Positions 10,878 through 19,416 of a DNA stretch of 64,000 nt are shown here, in pieces. A model generated the notes under the pieces. That model had not been told where the DNA came from. It saw only the letters and a program-made list of their open reading frames with translations, and made no database searches. How positions within the stretch are numbered: the stretch's first letter is position 1; each line of letters opens with the position of its first letter. The position numbers were made by a program, and so were the translations under genes. Source of the stretch: Acuticoccus kalidii (lineage in GTDB: Bacteria > Pseudomonadota > Alphaproteobacteria > Rhizobiales > Amorphaceae); the NCBI RefSeq assembly GCF_021556395.1, contig NZ_JAKGCS010000007.1, forward strand, positions 62,001-126,000, read 5' to 3'.

Positions 10878-11705
10878 TCAGGCGGGCACGAACCGCATCG
10901 TGATGCCAGCGCCGCATTCGGGCGGCACCGTGAGGCTCGCCGGCTCCGGAATGTCGGCGTCCTCGAGGACGGCGCGCGTCTTGCCGAGATCGCCCGACAG
11001 GAAGACGAGCGCGGCAAGGCTCGGCTCGGTGGACGGCGGCGGTCCGTAGGCGTCGCCATAGGCGGCGGGGGTCATGAACTCGACGGCGGCGTTGCCGAAG
11101 TCCATCGTCACGCGGCTTGGCTCCACCTTCGGCGCGGTCGGGGAGAGGTGGCCCCAGCGCGCGGCGATCATGTCGAGATCCTCCGCGACGCCGATGATCG
11201 ACTTCAGCCCGACGACGGCGTTCGACTGATCGAGAAAATCGGGCCGCCACACGACATCCGGGGTGAGATGCTCGCACACGAAAGCGTGCGCGCCGGGGGT
11301 CGCCTTGTGGGCGATGTTGGTCGTGCGGAAGGACGCCTCGTGCGTGCCGTCGGCGAGCTCCACCGGGCGGGAGAAGGCGTTCATCGCCTCCGCGCCGATG
11401 CCGGCTTCGGCAAATTCGTCGAACGCGGCGGCGGCGTCGGTCGTCTTCATCGCGACACCATAGAGATAGCGGTGCGCCGCGAGGGCGTCGCGCAGCGAGG
11501 TGTTCCACTCGGTCGGCGCGGTCACGCCGAGGATCTCGATATAGGTGCCGTTCTTGAACACCGCGGTCGCGTTCGCCGTCCCTTTGTGGGCCGAGTGGAT
11601 GCCGCGCGGGGTGAGGTGGAAGCCGAGCCGCGTCAGCGCGATCTCCCCCTCCGACAGATCGTCGACCGCGATGATCGTGTGGTCGACGCCGTTGATCGTC
11701 TTCAT
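10878..11705 (-). CDS. VOC family (glyoxalase-like) protein
   Basis: 275 residues. The start INGVDHTIIAVDDL is the first beta-alpha-beta unit of a glyoxalase-like domain of the kind with a long C-terminal half. Members are metal-dependent dioxygenases, isomerases or antibiotic-resistance proteins; nothing here fixes the substrate. The expected metal-ligand histidine (VDHTII) is visible, and His/Glu residues occur in the second half (GNAAVEFMTP). Ends 62 bp from the convergent mscS gene, and its start is 35 bp downstream of the DsbA-like gene, so it probably belongs to the same minus-strand transcript. Confidence 0.82.
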   Translation of the reverse strand: MKTINGVDHTIIAVDDLSEGEIALTRLGFHLTPRGIHSAHKGTANATAVFKNGTYIEILGVTAPTEWNTSLRDALAAHRYLYGVAMKTTDAAAAFDEFAEAGIGAEAMNAFSRPVELADGTHEASFRTTNIAHKATPGAHAFVCEHLTPDVVWRPDFLDQSNAVVGLKSIIGVAEDLDMIAARWGHLSPTAPKVEPSRVTMDFGNAAVEFMTPAAYGDAYGPPPSTEPSLAALVFLSGDLGKTRAVLEDADIPEPASLTVPPECGAGITMRFVPA

Positions 11706-11740
11706 GATGTCAGCTCTCGTTTCGGCATCCCGCCCGCCGC

Positions 11741-12424
11741 TCAGTGCGGCGCGGCATTCTCAAGGCGTTCCGCGGCGACCTGGCGGATCGCGTCGGCAAG
11801 GATCTCGGCCGGCTGCGCCCCGCTCACCGCATAGCGACCGTCGAGGATGAAGCAGGGAACGCCCTGCACTCCGATCGCCTGGGCGTGCACGATTTCCGCT
11901 TCGGTCTCGGCAAGGTCGGCGTCGGAGGCGAGAAGGCGGCGCACGACGTCGCCGTCCATCCCCGCATCGGTTGCGGCACTGACGAGTGTCTCGCGCTCGG
12001 CAAGGTTCGCCCCTTCGACGAAATAGAGCTGGAAGAGGCGCTCCACGACCGCATCCTGCACGCCCTCGATGCCGGCCCAGCGGATCACGCGGTGAGCGTC
12101 GAGGGTGTTCGGGGAGCGGGTGATCTTGTCGAGGGCGAAGGGAATGCTCTCGGCCGCGCCGGCCTCCTCGATCGGACGATAGCGTTCGGCCGCCTTGTCC
12201 GCGCCGCCGAATTTTTCGGCGAGATATTGCTGCCGGTCCTTGCCTTCGGGCGGCAAGGTCGGGTCGAGCTGGAAGGGCAGCCAGTTGACCTCGACATCGA
12301 CGTCGGAGGCCGCCTCAAGGGCTTTTTCCAGCCGGCGCTTGCCGATGAAGCACCAGGGACACATCACGTCCGAGACGACGTCGATGCGCAACGGTTCGAT
12401 CGCGCTCGTGTCGATTTGGCTCAT
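11741..12424 (-). CDS. DsbA-family (FrnE-like) thiol oxidoreductase
   Basis: 227 residues with a thioredoxin fold and a CPWC active site (VVSDVMCPWCFIGKRRL), the helical insert, and the cis-proline loop GVQGVPCFIL. This matches the cytoplasmic FrnE / 2-hydroxychromene-2-carboxylate isomerase-like branch of DsbA; no signal peptide. Likely role is thiol-disulfide exchange or a glutathione-linked isomerisation in the cytoplasm. The ATG at 12424 overlaps the stop of the upstream peptide-binding-protein gene by 4 bp (ATGA), which favours it over an in-frame GTG/ATG further upstream. Confidence 0.9.
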   Translation of the reverse strand: MSQIDTSAIEPLRIDVVSDVMCPWCFIGKRRLEKALEAASDVDVEVNWLPFQLDPTLPPEGKDRQQYLAEKFGGADKAAERYRPIEEAGAAESIPFALDKITRSPNTLDAHRVIRWAGIEGVQDAVVERLFQLYFVEGANLAERETLVSAATDAGMDGDVVRRLLASDADLAETEAEIVHAQAIGVQGVPCFILDGRYAVSGAQPAEILADAIRQVAAERLENAAPH

Positions 12425-14265
12425 GGGTTGACCCACCATGTTTCGAGTTCAACGCCGGAAAGGCTCTGTTTGTTCGGGACGCCGAGCCGGCTCGACCGGG
12501 CGACCCACTGCACCGGCGAATGGTAAAGCGGAATGACATAGACGCCGGACAGAAGCACTCTGTCGAGGGCGTGAACGGCGTCGGTGAACGCCGCGCGATC
12601 CGTCGCGGCGAGCATCTCCGCGATCATCGCGTCGATCGCGGGATCTTTGGCGCCGGCATAATTGAACGAGCCCTCGATGTCCGCCGCCGCCGCGGACCAG
12701 CGGTGCGTCTGCTCGTTGCCGGGTGAGAGCGACGTAGGCCAGAAGACGCGCGCCATGTCGAAATCGAAGGCGAGCATCCGGGCGTTATATTGGCTGGAAT
12801 CGACATAGCGCACGCGCGCGTCGATCCCCACTGGCCGCAGGAGGCGCTGGAAAGCGAGGGCAAGGCGTTCGTCGTCCCGCGTCGCGACGAGGATCTCGAA
12901 CGAAAATGGCGCGCCGCTCTCGTCGAGGAGCCGCCCGTCCCGGATCCGCCATCCGGCTTCGGCGAGGAGGCCGAGCGCCTCGCGGATCTTCGCCCTGTCG
13001 CGCCCCGATCCATCGAGCGTCGGGGGCGTCCAGGTCCCTTCGACGATGCTCTCGGGAATACCGTCGAGATAGGGGGCAAGCATCGTGCGCTCGGCCGCGC
13101 TCGCCGGGGTTCCGGTCGATTGCAGCTCCGAGCTCGCGAAATAGCTCGTCGTGCGGCGCAGCGCGCCATAAAAGAGCTGCTCGTTGATCCAGGGAAAATC
13201 AAAGAGGTGGTTGAGCGCCTCGCGCACGCGGATGTCGTCGAACGGCGGGCGACGCGTGTTGAACACGAAGGCGAACATGCCGCGCGGGATGCCGGTCGGA
13301 ACCTCCATCCGCACCGCGCGCCCGTCGCGGATCGCCGGAAAGTCGTAGCCGGAGGCCCAGCGCCCGGCATCGGCGTCGAGATAGAGGTCGATCTCGCCGG
13401 TCTTGAACGCCTCGAACATCGCGGTCTCGTCGCGAAAGAAGTTGAAGCGCACCTCGTCCGCATTGTAGCGGCCGGCATTGAGGGGATGGTCGTTCCCCCA
13501 ATAATCCGGGTTGCGGCGATAGGTGATGCTGCGGCCCGATGCCACCGCGTCGATCCGGTAGGGCCCGGTGCCGACCGGCGGGCTGAGGGTGGTGCGGCCG
13601 AACGTCTCCGGGTCGGTGCCGTGCTCGGACAGGATCGGCATCAGCCCGAGGATCAGCGGCAGTTCTCGATCGTTGGCGTTCGGAAAGCGGAAGGTGATGG
13701 TGCGCGCGTCCGGCGTCTCGACCGTCTCGACCTTGGAATAATAGTTGCGCGCATAGGGCCAGCCTTGTTCGCGCAGGAGATCGAGCGTGAAGGCGACGTC
13801 CGCCGATGTCACCGGCTCGCCGTCGGAAAAGCGGGCCTTCTCGTCGATCGTAAACGTCACCCAATCGCGTTCGGGTGACATCTCGACGTCGGAGGCGAGG
13901 AGACCGTAGAGCGAGAAGGGCTCGTCATAATTGCGGTCGAGCAGGCTCTCATAAACGAAGTTGCCGTAGAGCTGATCGCGTAGTCCCGGCGCTTTCGCCC
14001 CGCGGGGGATCATCGGATTGAGCGAATCGAACGAGCCGAGCGCGCCGAACGTCATGCGTCCGCCTTGCGGCGCATCGGGATCGGCGTACGGCAGCGGCGT
14101 CTCCGGGCCGAGCTCCGGGTCGCCGTGCATCGCGATTCCATTGGCTGCTTGCGCTTGGGGCCCCGAAAGTGCAACCAACGCCGCGACGGTCGCGATGAGG
14201 CACGGGGTCACCAATCGACGCAGTAATGAAGCGGTCATATTGCGTATGGGCGTCACATTCACCAT
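12421..14265 (-). CDS. ABC transporter substrate-binding protein, peptide/YejA type
   Basis: 614-residue periplasmic solute-binding protein of the SBP_bac_5 family, closest in layout to YejA (the microcin C/oligopeptide uptake component): signal peptide ending near AQAANG (about residue 42), HGDPELGPETPLPYADPDAPQGG just after it, and the PVGTGPYRI motif in the middle. It would deliver peptides to an inner-membrane ABC permease. No permease or ATPase gene is next to it. Start at 14265 has GGAGAGG about 7 nt upstream. Overlaps the DsbA-like gene by 4 bp. Confidence 0.9.
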   Translation of the reverse strand: MVNVTPIRNMTASLLRRLVTPCLIATVAALVALSGPQAQAANGIAMHGDPELGPETPLPYADPDAPQGGRMTFGALGSFDSLNPMIPRGAKAPGLRDQLYGNFVYESLLDRNYDEPFSLYGLLASDVEMSPERDWVTFTIDEKARFSDGEPVTSADVAFTLDLLREQGWPYARNYYSKVETVETPDARTITFRFPNANDRELPLILGLMPILSEHGTDPETFGRTTLSPPVGTGPYRIDAVASGRSITYRRNPDYWGNDHPLNAGRYNADEVRFNFFRDETAMFEAFKTGEIDLYLDADAGRWASGYDFPAIRDGRAVRMEVPTGIPRGMFAFVFNTRRPPFDDIRVREALNHLFDFPWINEQLFYGALRRTTSYFASSELQSTGTPASAAERTMLAPYLDGIPESIVEGTWTPPTLDGSGRDRAKIREALGLLAEAGWRIRDGRLLDESGAPFSFEILVATRDDERLALAFQRLLRPVGIDARVRYVDSSQYNARMLAFDFDMARVFWPTSLSPGNEQTHRWSAAAADIEGSFNYAGAKDPAIDAMIAEMLAATDRAAFTDAVHALDRVLLSGVYVIPLYHSPVQWVARSSRLGVPNKQSLSGVELETWWVNP

Positions 14266-14414
14266 CGTCGCCCTCTCCGGGTACCGTGAGGTACGTGAAT
14301 TATCGGATTCGTCATAGTCGCTCTTCTAGCCATTTTGGCCGACCCGGTCTAAGCGTTCGTGTGGACCGGGCAGGGCGCGACCTGCCACAAGCCATGAGTA
14401 CGGGGGAATAGAGC

Positions 14415-15032
14415 ATGCGTTTGGCAAAGATGTTCGCTGCATTGGCGTTCGCGACAGCGGCGGCCTTTCCAGCGGCGCCGTCGATCGCCCAGGAAGCATC
14501 CGACGACAATGCGTGGGTGAAGATCTGCAATCGTGATCCGCAGGCCAACAAGGAATTGTGCCTGATCACGCAAGAGCTACGGACCGATTCGGGCCAGTTT
14601 CTCGCCTCGGTCGCGATCCGCGAGGCCGAAGGTGAGGCGCGCAAGAGCCTGCTCGCATCGGTGCCGGTCGGGATGCTGATCCAACCGGGCGTGCAGCTTC
14701 AGATCGACGGGAACCAGGCCCAGCAGGCCCGTTACTCGATCTGTTTCCCGAACGCCTGCTACGCCGAGCTCGCGATCGACGCGGCATACGTCAACCGCCT
14801 CAAGGGCGGCGGCAAGCTGCAGGTCACGACCATGAATCAGCAGGCCAAGCCGGTCCGCTTCGACTTGACGCTGATGGGCTTCACGTCCGCCTATGATGGC
14901 AGCGGCATCGACCCGCAGGCACTCGAGCAGAAGCAGGCCGACCTGCAGCGCCAGCTCGAAGAGCGGGCCCAGGCCGCGCGCGATCGCCTCGTCGCCGAGC
15001 AGCGCCGCGCGATCGAAGACGCGAACCAGTAA
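14415..15032 (+). CDS. invasion-associated locus B (IalB) family protein
   Basis: 205 residues. Signal peptide 1-25 (cleavage after SIAQ), then an IalB-type domain with four cysteines (WVKICNRDPQANKELCL and YSICFPNACYAEL) that probably form two disulfides, the GMLIQPGVQLQID strand and MTLMGF-like end (LTLMGFTSAYDG). The last 40 residues are a charged, Glu/Gln/Arg-rich coiled coil. IalB was first described as a Bartonella invasion factor, but family members are general periplasmic/outer-membrane proteins throughout Rhizobiales. A strong terminator follows at once. Confidence 0.9.
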   Translation: MRLAKMFAALAFATAAAFPAAPSIAQEASDDNAWVKICNRDPQANKELCLITQELRTDSGQFLASVAIREAEGEARKSLLASVPVGMLIQPGVQLQIDGNQAQQARYSICFPNACYAELAIDAAYVNRLKGGGKLQVTTMNQQAKPVRFDLTLMGFTSAYDGSGIDPQALEQKQADLQRQLEERAQAARDRLVAEQRRAIEDANQ

Positions 15033-15043
15033 GCCGGACAAAC

Positions 15044-15073
15044 GAAAAGGGCGCCGCGATCGGCGCCCTTTTC
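15044..15073 (+). terminator. rho-independent terminator of the ialB-like gene
   Basis: A perfect 12-bp stem (GAAAAGGGCGCC / GGCGCCCTTTTC) with a 6-nt loop GCGATC, ending in TTTTC. It starts 12 bp after the stop codon of the IalB-like gene. The A/T ends of the stem make it usable in both directions, though hspQ on the other strand ends 72 bp away. Confidence 0.9.
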
Positions 15074-15144
15074 GATTTCATCGGACGGGTCCGGTCGGCC
15101 CCGTCACGGTGTTTTATGGCGATCCCGCTGGGCGGGACGTCCAA

Positions 15145-15474
15145 TCAGTGGAAGTTCGACGAGCGGGCGCAATAGGCGCCGTCGCGACGCTCGAACATGT
15201 CGCTCACCTGGGGGTGGCGCACGGGCTCACCCGTATCGTCCGGCAACAGATTCTGTTCCGAGACGTAGGCGATATATTCCGTTTCGTCGTTCTCGGCGAA
15301 CAGGTGATAAAAAGGCTGGTCGCGCCGGGGACGGATGTCCTCGGGGATTGCTTCCCACCATTCTTCGGTGTTCGAAAAGGTCGGGTCGACGTCGAAGATG
15401 ACGCCCCGGAAACTAAACACACGATGGCGGACCACTTGGCCGAGCTGAAACTTAGCCGTCCGAATTTTCTTCAT
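15145..15474 (-). CDS. hspQ: heat shock protein HspQ
   Basis: 109 residues of the YccV/HspQ (hemimethylated-DNA-binding-like) family: KFQLGQVVRHRVFSFRGVIFDVDP, WWEAIPEDIRP.RDQPFYHL and YVSEQNLLPD are all present. In enterobacteria HspQ is a heat-induced factor and a specificity enhancer of Lon protease. The start ATG at 15474 gives the conserved MKKIRTAKFQ N-terminus; the open frame reaches back to 15594 but that part is not conserved. Monocistronic, with a roughly 290-bp gap upstream. Confidence 0.93.
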   Translation of the reverse strand: MKKIRTAKFQLGQVVRHRVFSFRGVIFDVDPTFSNTEEWWEAIPEDIRPRRDQPFYHLFAENDETEYIAYVSEQNLLPDDTGEPVRHPQVSDMFERRDGAYCARSSNFH

Positions 15475-15762
15475 GCGTACTGCCCAACTAGAGGTCGACG
15501 AGCGACCAAGACACGGGACCACAAACTCCGATCGGCCGGACGCGGCGGGGAGAGCACCGCCCCCTCGGCGTCGCTCTTCGAACGGCATCCGCATCGAGAC
15601 CGATCACATTGCGTGTTGTGAATGTCGTCCACCCGTGTCTGGTTCGAATGCGAGCACAGCCTCGCGAAAGGCGGCGCTCTTAAACCTGACTAGGCGTACC
15701 GAGCACATGCGAACGGCGCAAGCCTGTGTTGACGGTGAGATAAGGCGCCGCGCCCGAAACTG

Positions 15763-16836
15763 CTAATCATTATGAACGGCGGGCTGCCTTGCAGCGGTGG
15801 CGGGCGGTCTCTCGTCGGCCGCCGACGGCGCGATTTCCGCCGACGGCGGGATCGACACCGATGCGCCATCGGACGCACTCGCCGTGTTGACGGTTAACTC
15901 TCGCCGATTTGAGCGGGCCCACTTGCGATGTGTCCACATCCATTGGGACGGTGTCTCGCGGATCCAGCGCTCGTAGACGTCGTGCAGGGCCTGGGTCGCC
16001 TCGGCGATATCCCTGTCGCGATCGTCGGTGACGTTGACCGGCACCTCTTCCAACATCGCCCGGAAATGAACGCCCTTGGTGCGCACCACGGCGCCGACGA
16101 TGAGGGGCTTTCCCGCCATCCGGGCGAGCATTGCGGGAAGGGGCGTCGCGAACGCGGGGTGGCCGAAGAAATTGACGCCGATCCCGCGCTTTTCCCGAAA
16201 ATCGGCGACGATTCCGACGCCGGCCCCCTTGCGGGCGAGTTGGATCAGCGTATGGCCGAGCTCGGGGCCTTTGCTGTAGAGCCCTTTCGGATAGGCGCTC
16301 TCGCGCATTTGGCGCAGATAGTCCTCGACCATCGGATTGTGGAGCTTTTGGTAGACCCCCGCGATCTCGAGCCCGGCCTTGCGGGGAAGGCTTCCCGCGA
16401 TCTCCCAGTTGCCGAGATGGAGCGCGGCGGCGATCGCGCCATCGGCGACGCGGGCTTTATAGTGGTCGAAATCGGCGGGAAGCTCGACGCGGCTGATATC
16501 GTCGGTGAGGCGGTCGATCTGGAAGGCTTCGCCGAAGACACGGCCGAGATGGTGCCACATCGCCTTCGTGAGCGCGCGGATCTCGGCCTCGGACTTTTCC
16601 GGCATGGCGAAGGCCATGTTCTCCATCGCGCGCGTGTTGCGGCTCGTCAGCGGCATGATCGTGCCGAGGACGGCGCCGCCGATCGCCGACGCCGCGTCGA
16701 CCGGAATATGGCGCAGCACGAGGCCGAGCGCGCGCGTGATTGCGTATTCGAGATACTGGCCGGCCGTGGGGCGTTTGCCGGCGCGTTGGCGCGTCTTGCT
16801 GTGCGGCGATGGCTTGGTGGCGGACGTGTCGTCCAA
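15763..16836 (-). CDS. lysophospholipid / lipid A acyltransferase (LpxL-HtrB family)
   Basis: 357 residues. Family signature HX4E is His140-LGNW-Glu145, preceded by a hydrophobic N-terminal segment (about 33-60) that anchors the enzyme to the inner membrane. Further conserved pieces are GVYQKLHNP, DFREKRGIGVNFFGHPA and WMWTHRKW. Such enzymes move an acyl chain from acyl-ACP to the lipid A precursor or to lysophospholipid. The last 45 residues are Ala/Ser/Pro-rich and not conserved. No other lipid A genes are in the window, so which position is acylated cannot be said. Confidence 0.9.
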   Translation of the reverse strand: MDDTSATKPSPHSKTRQRAGKRPTAGQYLEYAITRALGLVLRHIPVDAASAIGGAVLGTIMPLTSRNTRAMENMAFAMPEKSEAEIRALTKAMWHHLGRVFGEAFQIDRLTDDISRVELPADFDHYKARVADGAIAAALHLGNWEIAGSLPRKAGLEIAGVYQKLHNPMVEDYLRQMRESAYPKGLYSKGPELGHTLIQLARKGAGVGIVADFREKRGIGVNFFGHPAFATPLPAMLARMAGKPLIVGAVVRTKGVHFRAMLEEVPVNVTDDRDRDIAEATQALHDVYERWIRETPSQWMWTHRKWARSNRRELTVNTASASDGASVSIPPSAEIAPSAADERPPATAARQPAVHND

Positions 16837-17164
16837 GGACGGCTCCTTTTATTGTCGCGTCGGCCCTGCAAAGTCGCGTCGGCCCGGCGATCCGGCGGGC
16901 GCGGATATGGTGCCGCGCGGCGCACGATGCCATGCGGCGTGATCGCCGCGGCAGGGGCGGGCGATCAACCCCATCATCGGACATGGAAGGGGAGCGGAAA
17001 AGGCATCGCGGACGATTTCACCCGCAGCCGCGCACCTTCCCGCCCTTTACGGCGAGGGGCGAGATGCCTTAACGCCGAGACATCCGGTCACAGGCATCGA
17101 GGGCGACCGGCTTTCCGACGGGCGATGGCCGCGCTCGGCAATGCGGAGCGACGCAGCGATCGCC
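16837..17164. promoter_or_regulatory. divergent promoter region between acyltransferase and AEC transporter genes
   Basis: No gene is seen in these 328 bp. A 13-bp direct repeat GTCGCGTCGGCCC occurs at 16854-16866 and 16873-16885 (19-bp period), 18-49 bp upstream of the acyltransferase start, and may bind a regulator. Short open frames here show no similarity to anything I recognise. Confidence 0.4.
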
Positions 17165-18112
17165 ATGGGTGACGTTCTTTCCCTGACCATCCCGTTCTTC
17201 GGGCTCATTTTTCTCGGCTTCGTGTTCGGGCGTATCGTGCGCCGGCCGGCGTCCGGGCTCGAATGGCTGAACATCTTCATTCTCTATCTCGCGCTGCCGG
17301 CGCTGTTTTTTCAGCTCATCGGCGAGACGCCCTTTGCCGAATTGTCGAATGTCGGCTTCATCCTCGCGGTCCTCGCCTCGACGCTCACGATTTTCGCCAT
17401 CGCCTTCGCGATCGCGATGATCCGCAGTCGCTTCGATGTCGAGCGGGCGACGATCCAGGCCCTCATCGGCGCCTACTCCAACAACGGCTATTTGGGCCCC
17501 GGCCTCGCGATCTCGGCGATCGGTACCTCGGCGACGGTGCCGGTCGCGCTGATCTTCGCCTTCGAGAATATCGCCTTCTTCACGATCACTCCGATCCTGA
17601 TGGCGCTCGGCGGCCGGCAGACCGAATCGGCCGGCGAGATGGCGTGGCTGATCCTGAAGCGCATCTTCACCCACCCGTTCATCCTCGCGGTGATCGCCGG
17701 AGCACTCGCCGCCGCCTTCGAATGGCGCCCGCCCGAGGCGCTCGACCGGCTCCTCACGATGCTGCGGGGCGCCGCCGCGCCGTGCGCGCTGTTTGCGATG
17801 GGGGTGACGGTCGCGCTGCAGCCGCCGCCGACGCGCAAGTCGGTCGGCGACATCTCGATCTTCCTCCTGATCAAGCTGATCGCGCACCCGGTAATGGCCT
17901 ATCTGTTGGTCAGCATGGTCTCGGTGGATCCGGTGTGGCTGACCACCGCGGTGCTGATGGCCGCGATCCCGCCGGCCACGAACTGCTTCGTGATCGCCAC
18001 CCAATATGGCCGCTTCGTCGACGGTGCATCGAACGCGATTCTCGTCGGCACGGCGGTCTCCGCCATCACGGTGACGGGGATCCTCTACGCAATCCGCTCC
18101 GGCGTTCTCTAG
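17165..18112 (+). CDS. AEC family (auxin efflux carrier-like) transporter
   Basis: 315 residues with about ten membrane helices in two five-helix halves. Typical motifs are LPALFFQ in helix 2, GAYSNNGYLGPGLA at the helix 4 crossover, and PPATNCFVIA with YG in the second half. Bacterial relatives carry malonate, malate or other carboxylates (MdcF type); substrate cannot be read from the sequence. The ATG at 17165 opens directly into the first helix; an in-frame ATG at 17141 would add eight polar residues. Confidence 0.9.
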   Translation: MGDVLSLTIPFFGLIFLGFVFGRIVRRPASGLEWLNIFILYLALPALFFQLIGETPFAELSNVGFILAVLASTLTIFAIAFAIAMIRSRFDVERATIQALIGAYSNNGYLGPGLAISAIGTSATVPVALIFAFENIAFFTITPILMALGGRQTESAGEMAWLILKRIFTHPFILAVIAGALAAAFEWRPPEALDRLLTMLRGAAAPCALFAMGVTVALQPPPTRKSVGDISIFLLIKLIAHPVMAYLLVSMVSVDPVWLTTAVLMAAIPPATNCFVIATQYGRFVDGASNAILVGTAVSAITVTGILYAIRSGVL

Positions 18113-18345
18113 CCCGGCCAAGCGCCTTAGCGCGCCCGCGGTGCCTGGCGATCCGCCGTCCGCTCAGGCTGAGCCGGGGATGGCGAAACGCACATGCCTG
18201 CTATCCGGTCCCTCACCGCAAAGAGGGTGCTGCATCGCCGGTTGACTTATGGTATCGAAATCAAGGTCTTGTTCGATGTTCATGGGTTGATCGTGACGAA
18301 GCGAACAGATATTTGCACAAAAGAAATTGCGAAAGGTGTGTCGGG

Positions 18346-19401
18346 TTGAGTGAGGTTGTGCGCTCGGGGAAGGTCAAAAAGCATCAACGTTTGAAGGTTT
18401 ATTTAGGAAACCTATCAAAGATTGATGCGATTCGCTTCAAGCCGACCCAGCGTTGGGAAGGTGTCGTGTGTTCCGTCGGCATGACGCTGGAGGAGTTCGC
18501 CGCGGACGCGCCGTTCGAGGCGGTGACGGCGGAGCGGATTTTCCGGGGTTATGTCGAGCCGCTCATCCGCATTCACGACGCGGCGGGCCTGAAGAACGAC
18601 TTTCTCGTCGTCGCCGGCGACAACGCGAAAAGCCTCTATTTCCCGGCCTTCTGCAAATCCGGCCCGATTTATGATCCCGGCCTGCCGGTGCTGATGCGCC
18701 TCAACGCCCACCGCCATTTCGGTCCGGTGCGCGACATCCCCGAGAACGACATTCCGTTCCGGGAAAAGGACCGGCGTCTCCTCTGGCGCGGCACGACCAC
18801 GGGGCGTTTCCATCGCACCAATCCTCATCATTGGGAGGATCGCGGGAGCCGCTATTTCATCATGCGTTTCAATGCGCAGAATGAAAATCCGAACATCGAT
18901 ATCGGCTTCACGGACATTCTGGACAACATCCGGCAGCGCCTCGCTGACGAGAGCGATGTCAACCTCGACGCGCATGTCCGGCCGAAAGTGTCGCTCGCCG
19001 AGCATCTTCAATCAAAATATCTGTTGTCGCTCGAAGGCAACGACGTGGCGACGGGGCTGAAATGGATGCTGGCGTCCAACTCGGTCGTCATCATGCCGCC
19101 GCCGTTAATCCAGACCTGGGCGTGCGAGGGCCTGCTCAAGCCGTTCGTCCACTATGTGCCGGTGCGCCAGGATCTCGCCGATCTCGAGGACGTCTATCAA
19201 TGGTGCGTCGCGCACGATGACGAGTGTGAGGCGATCGCCGAACACGGCAAGGCGTTCATCGCCTCGTTCATGAGGCCGAAGCTCGAAGAGGAGCTGATGG
19301 TCCACCTCGCCGAGGCGTACGCCAAGCGGGTGATGATCGAACGCCCGGCGAAGGGGCAGGTCGGCGGCCACCAGCTCGAAAGCCAATCGGACGCCGCCTG
19401 A
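18346..19401 (+). CDS. glycosyltransferase family 90 (CAP10-like) protein
   Basis: About 351 residues with GT90/CAP10 features: LLWRGTTTGR, then the C-terminal block YLLSLEGNDVATGLKWMLAS continuing NSVVIMPPP and HYVPVRQDLADLEDVYQWC. Related enzymes transfer xylose, glucose or mannose to LPS, capsule or proteins. The start is unclear: there is no ATG, and the first 200 bp (18235-18440) are much richer in A+T than the neighbours. TTG 18346 has AAAGG 9 nt upstream; TTG 18313 and GTG 18358 are alternatives. The 5' region may be promoter, a truncated start or foreign DNA. Converges on the monooxygenase gene with a 15-bp gap. Confidence 0.78.
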   Translation: MSEVVRSGKVKKHQRLKVYLGNLSKIDAIRFKPTQRWEGVVCSVGMTLEEFAADAPFEAVTAERIFRGYVEPLIRIHDAAGLKNDFLVVAGDNAKSLYFPAFCKSGPIYDPGLPVLMRLNAHRHFGPVRDIPENDIPFREKDRRLLWRGTTTGRFHRTNPHHWEDRGSRYFIMRFNAQNENPNIDIGFTDILDNIRQRLADESDVNLDAHVRPKVSLAEHLQSKYLLSLEGNDVATGLKWMLASNSVVIMPPPLIQTWACEGLLKPFVHYVPVRQDLADLEDVYQWCVAHDDECEAIAEHGKAFIASFMRPKLEEELMVHLAEAYAKRVMIERPAKGQVGGHQLESQSDAA

Positions 19402-19416
19402 CGCCCGCGCGACGCC

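Noticed and set aside
15641..15649. GGTTCGAAT, similar to a tRNA T-loop
   Set aside because: Flanking bases cannot form the T stem and there is no acceptor or anticodon arm, so not a tRNA.
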